This document shows, piece after piece, positions 44,444 to 56,555 of a stretch of 64,000 bases of DNA; the stretch's first letter is position 1, and every line of letters starts with the position of its first letter. The notes under the pieces were generated by a model. That model had not been told where the DNA came from, searched no databases, and worked only from the letters and a program-made list of their open reading frames with translations. Source of the stretch: Chloranthus sessilifolius (taxonomy: Eukaryota; Streptophyta; Magnoliopsida; Chloranthales; Chloranthaceae). Both the position numbers and the translations under genes were made by a program. The stretch spans positions 82,616,097-82,680,096 of the forward strand of contig CM037590.1 in the NCBI GenBank assembly GCA_021018995.1, read 5' to 3'.

Positions 44444-44707
44444 ATGGCAGATGACAAGCCAACCGCACTGCCTAACAAGTTTTACCCGATGTGGTTGGAC
44501 CCGCCGCCCCCTAAAGAGCCAGATCCCCTCCAACCCCTCTGGGATGAATACGAGGAGGTTCTGCAAACCCTTGCCAAGGAGGAGGAGGAAAAGCTCCAGC
44601 CGCAGAAGAAGAAGCGAAAGACAGAGCCATCCCTTGCCCCCTCCACTCCACCCCCTCCCTCGCCTTCTCCTCCCCCTCCCCCTCCTTCTCAACCCCCTCA
44701 CCCCTAA
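44444..44707 (+). CDS. Conserved small Pro-rich ORF downstream of pol, element 2
   Basis: An intact 87-codon ORF in the position of the env-like ORF of some Athila elements. It begins MADDKPTALPNKFYPMWLD, then an acidic helix (WDEYEEVLQTLAKEEEEKL), a basic cluster (KKKRK, reminiscent of a nuclear localisation signal) and a Pro/Ser-rich tail. No signal peptide or membrane segment, so it is not an envelope-like protein. Element 1 carries a frameshifted homologue at 56556. The start is set by conservation and by the TATA-like box 73 nt upstream. Function unknown. Confidence 0.6.
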   Translation: MADDKPTALPNKFYPMWLDPPPPKEPDPLQPLWDEYEEVLQTLAKEEEEKLQPQKKKRKTEPSLAPSTPPPPSPSPPPPPPSQPPHP

Positions 44708-46537
44708 TCTTTCTCCCTTTCCCTCCTTTTTTGTAATTTTCTTTTAAGCTTAATGATATCTTCCTTTTCTGATATGCTGTACAGTTTTCTGTTGTTGGTT
44801 ACTTTATTTCTTGTTCTTATCTTTTATGCTGTAATAACTCTGCTGCACATTCACCTTGAACCAGTGAGGACACTGCTCCTCATAGGTTTGGGGGTATGTG
44901 TGCAGACCACCAATGGAATAGTTAACATAAGTGCAGCAGATTCATCTGAGCAATATGGAAATGGACCTCTGTTCACTTCAGAATCATGAAATTAAGAAGT
45001 TTAAAATTTATGCAAACCTTGGACATCATAAACTTCTAATATTCCACATTTCCATGATAATATCACCAAGGAAACCTACTTGTATCAACACTTAGTGAAT
45101 CATTAGAGAGAGAAAAAGGTGAGGACATACTTGAAAGTTTAAAGGATGACCATAACCAGTGAGAATTGGGCCTACAAAATTTTTCTATTCTTTGAGGAGT
45201 AACTAAGGCATTTCTTTTAAGTTCTAAAATTTGGTGAGTCCTTTGTGCTCACTAGAAGTTAGGTAACTCCAAGTTGAAACAACCGACAGTACTCATGAGA
45301 CCTAGGAAAGGATCAAGGCCTTCTCTTAGACAGTTTGAGCCTAAAAGACCAATCCTAAAGCAACTGCCCTTGTCCATACCCCCTTTGAGCTTTAAATCCT
45401 AAATTTCTTCAAAATACACCTGAGTACTTGAACTTGAACCTATGAACCTGATTCAACCTACCCTCACTCTGAGAATTCAGAAGGTAAAGGAGAAAGAGTT
45501 GAAGATGGACTAGCTATGGTCAACATTAGGTGAATGGAGAAGAAGGATCTCAAAAATCTGGCATATAGGTAACCGAGAACATGGTGGCATTTCGAAAAGC
45601 AAAACAAAATAAAAAGAAGGAAACTCGGTAAAAGAAACAAAAATAATAATGAAGAGGAATAAGAGAGAAGTCAAGAGGAACTTTCATTGGAAAATCAAAA
45701 TCAAGAAGAGAAATTGATCACTTCAAATCGGAAAATCTCAAAGAAGATGAAGGGAGCTGAATTATGCAAGGTGAAGTCATGAACCACCTCTGTGACCTAC
45801 TGATTTCTCAAATTGGAACCCCTCTTCAACCTTCCATTCTTTTTAACCCTACTCCATAAGCCACATTACAGCCCAGTTAAAAGTCCTTGTGATCCAAAGT
45901 TGAGTGAGCTGTCATGTGAAGATAAGGAATTATCCAATCTATGGTGAGGAACTGACAATGATGTCAGCACTTAAGAACTCTGCCTATGCTCATGCTTACA
46001 AACCCAATTGGGGGATGTAACTGCTCTTGAGCCTATGAGAAACTGAACCCCTCAACAAACCTTTATGAGAGTATACCCTGCAAAGCTTTCTTTTGGGTCT
46101 GAACTTGAATGCATTATGTATGACCTTAACCTAATTTTTTAACATAAGGATAAGCTCAGTGCTGACACACACTTGTGCAGTTTTCTGTGATTGCAAACTA
46201 TTTGGAAATGCTATGCAATCATGAGAGTTTATGTTGTTTAAGTTACTGTGCAACCAATGAATTAAATTTCTTTTATGTGTACTGATTCAAGAGTAGACTA
46301 AATCTGATTCCTTAACTGCTCATGGGATGACATTGCACTTTTGTATACTATTTCATTTGAGAAGTTTGTGGGTGTCTTCACTGAAAACCCTCAGGAGACT
46401 TCACTCCTCCACTAGGGATCACCTAGGGGTTTAAAAGGCTTGGTACATATGTTAAATGTATCCGTGCTCCCTACGAAAGTGGCATTTAATTTTTAGAGTA
46501 GATTTAATGTAGCTTTGCTAAGGGACTAGCAAAGATT
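44708..46537 (+). other. Non-coding region between small ORF and 3' LTR, element 2
   Basis: No coding frame is conserved. It is nonetheless similar along its length to 56846-58811 of element 1 (for example CTGAGAATTCAGAAGGTAAA at about 45469 and its counterpart at 57740; TTGGGCCTACAAA). Near its start lies a second copy of the polypurine tract (44884-44896). Ends with a near-identical ..CACTGAAAACCCT.. block before the LTR. Confidence 0.6.
44884..44896 (+). other. Internal polypurine-tract-like copy, element 2
   Basis: AGGTTTGGGGGTA, identical in its first 12 bases to the polypurine tract at 46538-46550 (AGGTTTGGGGGTG). Element 1 has AGGTTTGGGGGTG at 57138-57150 in the same position. Confidence 0.6.
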
Positions 46538-46550
46538 AGGTTTGGGGGTG
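46538..46550 (+). other. Polypurine tract of element 2
   Basis: AGGTTTGGGGGTG abutting the 3' LTR start TGTTAAGACC; the plus-strand primer site. Confidence 0.85.
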
Positions 46551-49110
46551 TGTTAAGACCTGAAAAGTACCACTTTTCACTTCTTAACTTAACCTTTGAT
46601 TAGACCCTTAGCCACCTAATAAGTTCTTGTTAAGTGTTTTGTGTAGGTAATAATCAGTAGTGAAATAAGGCCAAGAATCCTGTTAAGGAGCCTGCTTTGG
46701 CACCAGATATCCCTTAGAAGAATGAACTCTGAATCCAGACCTGAAATGAGCTTCGCGCAGCTGACCCAAGCTTTAGAGGATTCAGGAGAAATATGTCTCG
46801 CGTAGTTCAACTGAGCTTCCGAAGGCTTTACAGCAACCTCTTGCGTAGATGAATGACTGAAGAGCTTCAGAAACTCAAACTCGCGTAGCTCTCATGAAGC
46901 TCAAGAGTAGAATACATTGCACAGTGTCGCGCAGTTCAAAGTAGACCTCTCTCAATCTCGCGCAATTCTCTTAGAATGGCTGAGGAGAGAGAGCTTCAGA
47001 AGATTCCTCACGCAGCTGTTGCGCAGTCGCCGCGGGATGCAATTATAAAAAAAAGAATGCCTCACGCAGTTCTTGCGCCATTCAAGAAAGAAAACATCCT
47101 GGCGAAGGCAAAGCCAATCTCGCGAAGACCAAGTGAGGCATAGAACCTCGCACAGTTCAAAACTCAGTAGAGCCTCGCGAGGTACCTCGCGAAGTCCAAG
47201 TAAAGAGAAGTGCTCGCGCTGCTGCCCAGCGAAGACCGATCAACCGCGCGACTACTTGAATTACAACCCAGCGACACTTGAGACTGTGTTTTCTATTCAA
47301 CCTCGTGAAGCCCAACCCAGCGAGAGTGCAACTCTCTACCACGCGACTGCCTGAAGAGCAAACCAAGGCAATCTCGCGACTGCCTGAAGAGCAAACCAAG
47401 GCAAGCTCGTGATGACTGAAGCTTCAGTGTCAAATCATCCTAGTGAAGAGCAAAGAGCCATCACGTGACAAGTCTGGGAAACTACAGCTACCTAGCAAAT
47501 CTCTGACCCTAAACTTCCATCTCTTTAGCAGAGGACCTTCTGGGTATTTCCAGCGATTAGGGCACGCACTCCCATGCTCAAATCTCCATGCATGTGCCCC
47601 GAGGCATCCAAGGATCATTATCAGGCCATCTGGCATCGTTAAAATTAGGGTTTCCTAACCCCACTGCTATATAAACCCATACCTGAGCTTAGGTTTAGGT
47701 ATCTGGGAACCCATCTCAGATCATTTTTCTTTTCTCTTTCTTTTTAACAGTAAGTAGTTTTCTTTTTCTTTCCTTCTCTCCATAGTCCAGCACTTGCTGG
47801 CTATGCCTTTGTATGTGTTTTTGAATTAGATCAATGGAAGTTCTGTAATAGGATCTGTACTTTGTGGGATTTTTGTTTGTGTGTGAGATGCTTTGTGCAA
47901 GGCTGCTGCCTTGTGATCTGCCATCGCTTTGGCTGTCTTTCAAAGCCATGGAGGACTGATTCTAAAGGCCACTTAGATCCAAGTGACTTGTGTGTCTGGG
48001 CTATCATGGTCCTACAGCCTTAGCCCCACCACAGGACCCACTAGATCTGAAATCCCCATGGGAGCTCGAGCTGGTAGCCTTGTGAGCATGGTGGTAGCAG
48101 CGATAATCTTGTTTTATTTTGGACTCCATGAGGAGGATAACCTCTGGGATAGTCTGTGACTATTTAAGTGGACAGATTATAGCCTTAGGGTGATTCTGAT
48201 CCACCGATCCAAGATGGATCCTTCTTCTTTACACCTGAGCTTGTAGAAGCCTGGTGAGAGATTATCTGAGAGACTCCCCCATATTTGTATAGATCTGCCA
48301 TCAGATGTTGGATCTGATCTGGTTATAGAGATTGTAGGCTGGTGACTGGACCATTGTAGCCTCACTCAAGCAATGGACAACTAGATCGAAGGTTGTACTC
48401 AATCTCTTGCTGGTTCTATGTGTCTGGGCTATCATGGTCCTACAGCCTTAGCCCCACATATAGAACTTTAGAGGTTGAGGTTCCCTATGGATTCTTGAGC
48501 TGGTAGCCTGGATGAAATAGTGCCTGCAATGATTTACTTGTTATGTTTTGACCCATCCCTGGATAGTGGCTCCCCTATGGGATAATTTGTGACCATTCAA
48601 GTGGACAGGTTATAGCCTTAAGGGTGGAATCATGGCAGAGTGATCGGTTGGATCCTTTCTCCTCAGAGGTGATAATGTAGCCTCTGGACAGGATTTCTAT
48701 AACATCATATCTAAATCTGAGTTACAAAACTTCTCTGACCTTGGCTCAATAACATACTTCTCACCCTTTTTATACTCATTTTCCACACTCCATCCATCCT
48801 CTCAACACTTTCTGTAGTTTAGATATTAGAATATTTAGAATAAGTGACCTTAAACTCCCCTCCTTCTAGGACTGCCAGATCTGTAGACAGATCTAGAGGG
48901 ACTACTAGAGATGGCTCCCTTGGAGCTTTAGATCACCTTTCCCTGTGGGATAAACTCTTACTTATCAAAACTTGCTACAAAGGACCCTGTATCTTGTAGG
49001 TCTAGGACTTCTGAGTTGTGCTGGATTCACCCCTTATTTTACTCTGTCTTTGATTTTTAAATAACTTTCATCACCAACCAATAATCAAAGCACACCGGAA
49101 CCAGTCAACA
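46551..49110 (+). repeat. 3' LTR of element 2
   Basis: Starts TGTTAAGACCTGAAAAGTACC and ends CCAGTCAACA before TGGAT. TATATAAA at 47668-47675. Differs from the 5' LTR by scattered substitutions and by a short tandem duplication around 47341-47405 (GCGACTGCCTGAAGAGCAAA twice). Confidence 0.93.
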
Positions 49111-50087
49111 TGGATGCTTCATGTGGTGGTAGTTACCTCCACAAGACAGTTGAGGAAGCTTGGGAGCTATTTGACATAATAGGGGAAAATTTCATGCAAC
49201 AGGGGTCTCTGTCACGCAATGATAGCCAGACTCCAACTAAGATGGTAAAAGAGGCTACCCCTAGAGGTGGAATATTTGAAGTGAAGGTGCAAGGTGATAT
49301 GGAGAGGAAGGTGGACAACCTGAGCTTGAAATTTGATAAACTCATGAATGTGATGCAGCCCCGGGTGGTTGTATAGGTGGAGGAGGCATGTCTTATATGC
49401 CAATCTCCCCCACATTTTATTAATGATTGTCCATCTGCCACCCAGTTTCCAGATTTTATTATGGAGCAAGCCAATGCTACTCAAACTTTTGGGCAGCAGC
49501 CTGCTGGGTATTCTTAGAGGAACCACCCAAATATGAGGTGGAGACAAGATTCATATCCTCAACCTTAACAGCAGCAAATGATAACTCCTTACAAACCCTA
49601 ACACCAGTTTAAGCAAGGTTACCCACCAAGGCAAATTTTTTTGTTACCTGCCCCACCATCCAACCAGTTGGCCCTGCCCCCACAACAGACTAGATCCTCT
49701 TCATTTGAAGAGCATATGTTGGCTTCAATGGAAAACTTGGGGAGCTTGGTGAAGATTGTCAATTCTCATGGACAGAGCATTAAGAAGATTGAGGACCAGT
49801 TGGGCCAGATTTGTAATGCTTTGCATAGGAGGGAGGAAGGTAAATTTCTTGGTCAGACCTTGACCAACCCCAGAGGGTAATATATGATTAAAGAAGCACC
49901 CTTTTCCAATAAGGATGCCAATGCTATTACTATCCTTAGTAGTGGGAGAGTGGTTGATAATCCGGTGGGCAAGATAATAGAAGAGGTCACGAAAAATGAA
50001 GATAAAAATAAAAGGAGTGTTAGTGTTAAAGAGCTAAGGATTATACCCCCTGCTGTAGATCAGTAAGGGCAAAATAAGGGGACTGAT
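49111..50087 (+). pseudogene. Gag of element 1, 3' part
   Basis: Continues gag after the element 2 insertion: ASCGGSYLHKTVEEAWELF, a zinc knuckle CLICQSPPHFINDC (about 49388-49429) and the helical FEEHMLASMENLGSLVKIVN segment. TAG or TAA stops near 49372, 49515, 49566, 49602 and 49878 mostly replace Gln codons. The Lys-rich tail runs into the protease linker. Confidence 0.8.
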
Positions 50088-50149
50088 GTTAAGCCCCAAC
50101 ATAAAGAAATAAATAAAGATAAAAGAAAAAGATAAAAATATGACCATGA

Positions 50150-50882
50150 GGTCAATGGGCATGCAGCAGTGGCACCAGCAGTGTCACAACTGTCATTTCC
50201 TCAAGCTCTAGCTGGCCCATCCCCTCCTGATAAAGGGAATGCTCAGATGGTGGAAATGTTGGAGACTTTCAAGCAGGTTAGAATTAATTTGCCTTTGCTT
50301 GATGCCATAAAATAAGTCCCTACCTATGTTAAGTTTTTAAAGGAACTCTGCACCCAAAAGAGGAAAGCAAGGGTACAGTTGTCTAAAAGAGTTTTTGCTA
50401 TTGAGCATGTTGAGTCAGTCTTGTCCATTGCCACACTAGAAAAATTACAAGACCCAGGGGTACCTACTATCCCTTGCATAATCGAAAACCACACCATTGG
50501 TAAAGCCCTTTTGGACTTAGGGGCCAGTGTGAACTTACTCCCCTTCTCAGTGTATGAAGAGCTAGGTTTGGGAGAGCTTAAACCTACCTCAGTTGTCCTC
50601 CAATTGGCTGACAGGTTTGAGAGGAGGCATGTGGGTGTGGTAGAGGATGTCTTGGTGGGGGTGGACAAATTCTATTATCCAGCTGATTTTCTTGTTTTAG
50701 ACATGGACCCTTGCAAAAGTAAAAAGCCAATCCCTATTATCCTTGGCAGGCCATTCTTGGCTACTGCAAATGCTTGCATACAATATAGGTCCGGGGTAAT
50801 GGAGGTTATCTTTGAGAATATGAAGGCCCATTTAAATGTGTACCGTGTTGGTACAGTGCCTCAGATTGACATTGAGGACTGA
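50150..50882 (+). pseudogene. Protease of element 1
   Basis: Retains the catalytic block missing in element 2: ALLDLGASVNLLPFSVYEEL at about 50509-50568 with the D-x-G-A active-site pattern, then VEDVLVGVDKFYYPADFLVL and PIPIILGRPFLATANACI. Open from 50379 to 50882. Upstream linker blocks (FPQALAGPSPPDKGNAQM) match element 2. Confidence 0.8.
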
Positions 50883-50984
50883 TGTGCAGTAGATGTACTA
50901 GATGGCCTGGTAGAAGGAGAATTATCTAATCTGCTGGATTAGGATAATCTAACTGAAAGCCTGGAAAGTGTTTGGAGTCTGGTT

Positions 50985-53564
50985 GTGAAGGAGCCCCAAA
51001 TTCCCATGACAGAAGATAGCACAAATGCTGAGTTTTCTGTGGGCCTAGTGCAATACATATTGCTGCCCCTTCCTCAAACCACTAAGGCACCTTTGTTGCA
51101 CTCAATTGAAAGTCCCCCTGAGCTGGAGTTGAAACAGCTCCCAGCCACATTGAAATATGCCTTCTTGGGGCAAGACAACAAGCTTTCCGTGATTATCTCC
51201 TCCTCTCTCACTAGTGAGCAGGAGGAGAAACTATTGATTGTTCTTAAGAAGCACAAGAAACCAATTGGGTGGACAATAACTGACCTTAGAGGCATTGATG
51301 CCTCAGTTTGCATGCACAGGATTCACCTGGATGAGGGTGCAAAACCCTTAAGGGAGATGTAGAGGAAATTAAATCCACACATGCAGGAGGTGGTCCTCAA
51401 AGAAATAGTGAAACTATTGGATGCAGGGGTTATTTACCCCATTTCAGATTCTGAATGGGTGTCACCTATCCAGGTGGTACCTAAAAAGTCAGGCATCACA
51501 GTTGTTGCTTCTGATTCTGAGGAGTTGATGCCAGCAAGAGAGACCACTGGTTGGAGAGTGTGCATTGATTATAGGAAGCACAACTCCAGAACCAGAAAGG
51601 ACCATTTCCCTCTCCCTTTCATTGAACAAATTCTAGACAAGTTGGCTGGGAAGGCTTATTACTGTTTTCTTTATGGATACTCAGGGTATAACCAAATCCC
51701 TGTGGATCCTCAAGATCAAGAGAAAACTACTTTCACATCTCCCTTTGGCACCTTTGCTTATACAAGGATGCCTTTTGGACTGTGAAATGCCCCAGCCACT
51801 TTTCAGAGGTGCATGTATGCAATTTTCTCTAATATGATTAACAAATTCTTGAAAATCTTCATGGATGATTTATCAATGTACGGGGATAACTTTAGCCAGT
51901 GTCTGAGTCACCTTGAAAGATTTTTACAAAGATGTGAGGAGACCAACTTGGTCCTAAGTTGAGAAAAGAGTCACTTTATGGTGACACAAGGTATTGTTCT
52001 AGGCCATGTGATCTCTCACAAGAGAATTGAGGTTGACAAGGCTAAAGTAGACTTGATCTCACATCTGCCCCCACCCAAGACTGTCAAGCAAATTAGATCA
52101 TTTCTTAGACATGCTGGATTTTACAGGAGGTTCATCAAGGACTTCAGCAAGATCGCAAAACCATTGTGCCACCTGCTTTCTCAGGATGTGCCATTTGTAT
52201 TTTCTGCTGAGTGCCTTGAGGCCTTTGAGGCTTTGCAAAAGTACCTTACTACTGCCCCTGTAATCCAAGCTCCAGATTACTCTCTCTCCTTTGAGCTGAT
52301 GTGTGATGCATCAGACTTGGCCATAGGTGCTGTCTTAGGACAAAGGAGAGATAAGCTCCCTGCAGTGATATATTATGCCAGTAAAACACTAGCTGAAGCT
52401 CAATTGAACTACACCACAATTGAGAAGGAGCTCCTTGCAGTAGTGTTTGTTGTGGATAAGTTTAGACCATACTTGTTGGGGTGTAAGATTATAGTTTTTA
52501 CAGATCACTCAGCCCTGAAATACCTACTGGCTAAGAAGGATGCAAAACCTAGGTTGATCAGATGGATCCTCCTCTTGCAAGAGTTTGATCTAGAGATAAA
52601 AGATAAGAAGAGAGTTGAGAATGTGGTGACTGACCACCTCTCTAGGATTATTCTGGATGATTGTGCAGCAACACCTGTTAATGAGTTGCTCCCTGATGAG
52701 CAGCTTTATGCTTTTCAATCTTGTATGCCTTGGTTTGCACACATTATCAATTTTCTTACTACTGGTAGGATCCCTCCACACTGGTGTAATATAGACAAAG
52801 ATCTATTATTCTCTCAGGTTAGACATTTTCTGTGGCAGGATCCATACCTTTACAAGCATTGTGCAGATCAGGTCATTAGGAGATGTGTGCCTGAAAGTGA
52901 CTTCCACAACATTCTTTCATTGTGCCATGAGCAAGCTTGTGGAAGTCACTTCAGTGGCAGAAAAACTGCAGCAAAAGTGCTCCAATGTGGTTTGTTTTGG
53001 CCTTCTTTATTCAGAGATGCATACTTACATTGCAAGGCCTGTGAGAGATTTTAAAGGACGGGAGATATTTCCAAGAGAGACTCCATGCCATTGCAGCTCA
53101 TCCTAGTTGTTGAACTTTTTGACATTTGGGGCATTGATTTTATGGGCTCTTTTTTTTCATCTATTGGATTTAACTTCATACTTGTGGCAGTGGACTATGT
53201 GTCCAAATGGGTGGAAGCCATTGCCACAAGGACTAATGACCACACAGTTGTCCTTAACTTCTTAAAGGACAATATCTTCTCACGATTTAGCATTCTCAGA
53301 GCTATCATCAGTGATGCGGGGAGCCACTTCTGTAATAGACCTTTTGAGAACCTGCTCAAGAAGTATTTTGTTGTACATAGAATTACAACTCCCTACCACC
53401 CACAAACTAATGGGCAAGTTGAAATTTCCAATAAGGAGATTAAGCATATTCTGGAGAAGACTGTGAGGACTGATAGGAAGGATTGGGCATAAAAAATGAA
53501 TGATGCTTTGTGTGCTTATAGGATTGCCTATAAGACCTCTATTGGCATGTCCCTATTTTGGCGG
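50985..53564 (+). pseudogene. Pol (RT, RNase H, integrase core) of element 1
   Basis: RT blocks: [22 protein letters not shown] (the first catalytic Asp is Tyr), TSPFGTFAYTRMPFGL then TGA at 51783, IFMDDLSMYG. TGA at 51960 replaces Trp (LSWEKS). RNase [39 protein letters not shown] (intact). Integrase: [12 protein letters not shown] finger, [36 protein letters not shown] frameshift lies in the finger near 53055 (ACERF) and a TAA at 53491. The Tat-type solo LTR is inserted at 53565, within the region after the catalytic core. Confidence 0.85.
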
Positions 53565-55192
53565 TGTGCGAGAATGGATCCTCTCGAACCCGTCGCGGCG
53601 GTGCACTCACGATGGAATAAAATGTAGAGTCGCCACCCAGAGCTTTTGGTGACCTAGGAAACCTTTAAATCGATATTTTGAGCATCGAAGTGCTAAATAT
53701 GACTCTGATTTACCGGTTTTTGCCAAAGGCTCTAGGGTAGGGACTTCGGTTATCGATCGGGAAGGGTTTAGGCACTCGATCAACCCGCATGTAGCAGTCT
53801 CTATCTATGGCCAAAAATAAAAAATAAATGGGCGGAGCTTCCCCTTGCCCGAAGGCAATACGGTCCTATCAAGCTTTGACCCAAACCGAAATTTCGGTGG
53901 CGTAACGGCTTGAATCCTTGGATGGAGGAAACACCAAGAAGGTAGAGGAAGAGAGGGGTGAGCCGAAGCTCACGGGCTCTTGTTGCACCGTGGAAGACCT
54001 TCGCTTTGGCATGCTTCCGATGGCTTTAAATTGCTTGAATGGTAAAGGAATAGGTTTTAATGCTAGGATTCGGTAGATAAGAAGGGTAGGATGTAGCTAG
54101 GGACTAATCTTTAACAAAAAGGGGTGATCTAATGGTTGAAAAGGGTTAAAAAAAAATGATATATGCATGCTGGAATTCAGGTTGAAAATATAAGAAAAGA
54201 ACTTTCTCTCACTAGGGCTCTCTCTCTCCTAACTCAAGCTTTCACCCTAATCTTTTCAACCTTGATTTTTTCAACCCTTTTAGGAAGAGGGGGGGTCTCT
54301 CTATTTATAGAGAAGAGGTGGGTTAGAGGGTTACTTAAGAGATAATTGGTTTAGCAATTAGGTAATCCCCCATCTAAGGGTTTCTAGGTTTTTAGGGTCC
54401 TAGAGGTTTGGGAAATTGGTTTTAATGGCGGATGATGGGGTGAGACCATGGGTGACTTAAGGGTTGCCAATAAGCTCAAAAGTGGGTGCAACCAATATCA
54501 AGACACCCACCCTAACCAAGGGGATGGTCAAAGGGTCAAACTAGATGGAGGAAATTTGAGCATTTAATGACAGATATTGTAGCTAAGCTGGGCGTATATA
54601 TTACATACGCCCAGCTTATGCACAGTAAAACTCAAGAAAACTAGGGGGGATCTGAGAAGATGGGTGCCCGTGTTGGTGGCCACCTATGCTGGGCGTATGT
54701 ATTATATGCGCCCGACCAAATTTGGCCCAAAAATGCCAAGCGTATATAATATATATGCCTGACCAATCTGGGGCCAAATTGGCTGGGCGTATGTAATACA
54801 TACGCCTGAGCAAAAGTTGTCATTTTATGTGAAACTTCAAACGGCCATAACGTTTAAACCACAACTCCAAATTGGGTGATCTTTGGCTCGTTGGGAAGCT
54901 GGAGAAGTCCTCTTTCCAATGGTATGTGGCTCATCCTCAGAAGTGGTCTATATAAAAATTTGTAGCTCTCCTCCCATCAAATGCTCAGAAGAGTTTAAAT
55001 TGTGTTTGGGGAGGGATCCTAGGGTTTAGGGGTGATCTCTAAGGATTGGGGGAATGATTATAATGAGTTTTAGGTGATTCCTAAAGGTCTGGATAGATTT
55101 CCAAGGGTTCAGGGATGCCATTGGAGGCACAGGGGTGCATTTCTCTCGGAGTATAGACTGATCGGGCCTTGGGCCAAATTTGGGTGTCTACA
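53565..55192 (-). repeat. Solo LTR of Tat type inserted in integrase of element 1
   Basis: Bordered by GGCGG (53560-53564) and GGCAG (55193-55197), a 4/5 target duplication; integrase reading resumes at 55198 (VYGKACHL). On the minus strand it runs from TGTAGACACCC to ..CTCGCACA and has a TATAAATA box at 54309-54302 followed by a CT/GA-rich leader. The plus strand carries the AGAGTCGCCACCCAG phrase common in such LTRs. Orientation is inferred from the TGTAGACACC start, as in element A, and the TATA context. Small ORFs inside are not conserved. Confidence 0.75.
54587..54806. repeat. Four GGGCGTATGTAATACATACGCCC-type hairpins
   Basis: Inverted repeats at 54587-54615 (11-bp arms GCTGGGCGTAT/ATACGCCCAGC), 54691-54713, 54740-54758 and 54786-54806 (9-bp arms GGCGTATGT/ACATACGCC). 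Each copy differs slightly, but stems remain largely paired. Confidence 0.8.
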
Positions 55193-55197
55193 GGCAG

Positions 55198-55655
55198 TGT
55201 ATGGAAAGGCCTGCCACCTAGATGTGGAGTTTGAACATAGAGCCGATTGGGCTATCAAAGCAATGAATTTAGATCTAACTTCTGTTGGTTCTCACAGGAA
55301 GTTGTAAATGGCAGAACTTGATGAAATGAGGCTAGAAGCCTATGCAAATGCCAGAATGTACAAGGAGAGATCAAAGGCATTCTTTGACAAGAGGCTGCTT
55401 AGGAAGAACTTCAATGCTAGCACTAAGGTTTGGCTTTTCAACTCTAGACTTAAATTTTTTTCAGGGAAGTTGAAATCCAGATGGGATGGACTTTACACTG
55501 TCATCAAAGCCTCCCCATCTGGTGCTGTGGAAATCCTTGATCCATTGTCAAGGCAGATCATGAAAGTAAATGATCAGAGGCTCAAGATTTGTCTAAAACA
55601 ACTAGTGGAACTTCCTCAGACCATTCACCTACATGAACCTCCTACTGCTCAGTGA
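55198..55655 (+). pseudogene. Integrase C-terminal part of element 1
   Basis: Resumes as [20 protein letters not shown], stops at TAA 55305-55307, then MAELDEMRLEAYANARMYKE, WLFNSRLKFFSGKLKSRW and DGLYTVI (GPY/F module with Pro replaced) to TGA at 55653. The internal TAA is at the same position as the TAA in element 2 (43565). Confidence 0.82.
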
Positions 55656-56061
55656 TCCACAACTTTGTATTATGTGTGTCATATCTGTTTAAAATTATTG
55701 TATGTTTTTATTTGATTAAAAACCTGTCATTTACTGTTTTATCATGGAGATTTGTTTCTTTTAATATGCTTTGTTTATTCTGTCTGGAGTACTCGCTCAT
55801 TTCTGTCAGTAACATGGGAGATGCATGCTTATTGCTATTGGGTGATTGAAGAACTAGCACTGTAACTGTGTAGAATTTGTTTTCATGAAGGAATTTTATC
55901 ATTTTAAATTTTTTATATGCATGTGCTGGTATGAGGGAGGTCATTATCATTTGGGAAGGGGATACATGTAAAAGGGTGGATGCAGATGGCTGCTGAATGG
56001 GTGCATGACACTGTACATGCGCAGGCCAGGGCACAAATTGTGAAAAGAATTTGAGTGTTGG

Positions 56062-56555
56062 TCTCTCGCGGGGTTAAATGGCCTAATTTTCATAATTGTG
56101 AGCCATCTCAAAGCTTTCTCGCGGAGTTAAGAGGGTGCGAAAAGCATAATTCAAAATATTCTATTGCGCGAGATCACCAGTTAAGCCGCGTGAGAAATGA
56201 GAAACTACTTCGCGCACTCTGTTCCAACGTCTACTCCACGAAGTAACTTCACGAGGCACAAATTTCTTCGATTTCCTATCTCTTCGCCTTAACTCTTAGT
56301 GCTAAAAATAGACCAACATTTATTGTGTGCTCCCATTCCCCATAATAAATTGTGCAATTTATTAGTTCCCATAACAATCACAATTCATTACCAACTAACC
56401 TTTCTTAATTTCTTTTCAGCAACTGACCTTCGAAGGAGGCGATATTTAATTTGCTGATTCATATCCCACCATCCAGGCATTTTAAATACAAGGGTAGTTC
56501 ATCTTCTTCACATTGACTCTCCTCTACTCTCAACAGTCCTTCCCTTCTCTCAACT
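56062..56555 (+). promoter_or_regulatory. Putative internal promoter, element 1
   Basis: Motifs GTCTCTCGCGGGGTT (56070), TTTCTCGCGGAGTT, TTGCGCGAGATCACC, CCGCGTGAGAAATG, TTCGCGCACTCTG (56209) precede a TTTTAAATA box at 56480-56488 and the ATG at 56556 (leader about 70 nt). Same order as 44095-44444 in element 2. Confidence 0.42.

Larger units (their letters stand above)
35658..49110 (+). mobile_element. Athila-like element 2, complete, nested in gag of element 1
   Basis: A 13,453-bp element with LTRs 35658-38213 and 46551-49110, primer site, gag, partial protease, RT, RNase H, integrase, an extra small ORF and polypurine tract. A perfect 5-bp target duplication TGGAT (35653-35657, 49111-49115) and the uninterrupted gag reading of element 1 across the site prove it is an insertion. 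LTRs are highly similar but not identical. Defects: gag stops, deletion of the protease active site, a one-base deletion at 41320 and an RNase H Asp-to-Asn change. Confidence 0.95.

Noticed and set aside
44438-44701. Arg/Gly-rich minus-strand frame opposite the Pro-rich ORF
   Set aside because: A by-product of the Pro codon run; the plus-strand frame is the one conserved with element 1.
43916-46550. Envelope-like gene expected in some Athila elements
   Set aside because: No long frame, signal peptide or membrane segment is present in either element; only the small MADDKPT ORF is conserved.
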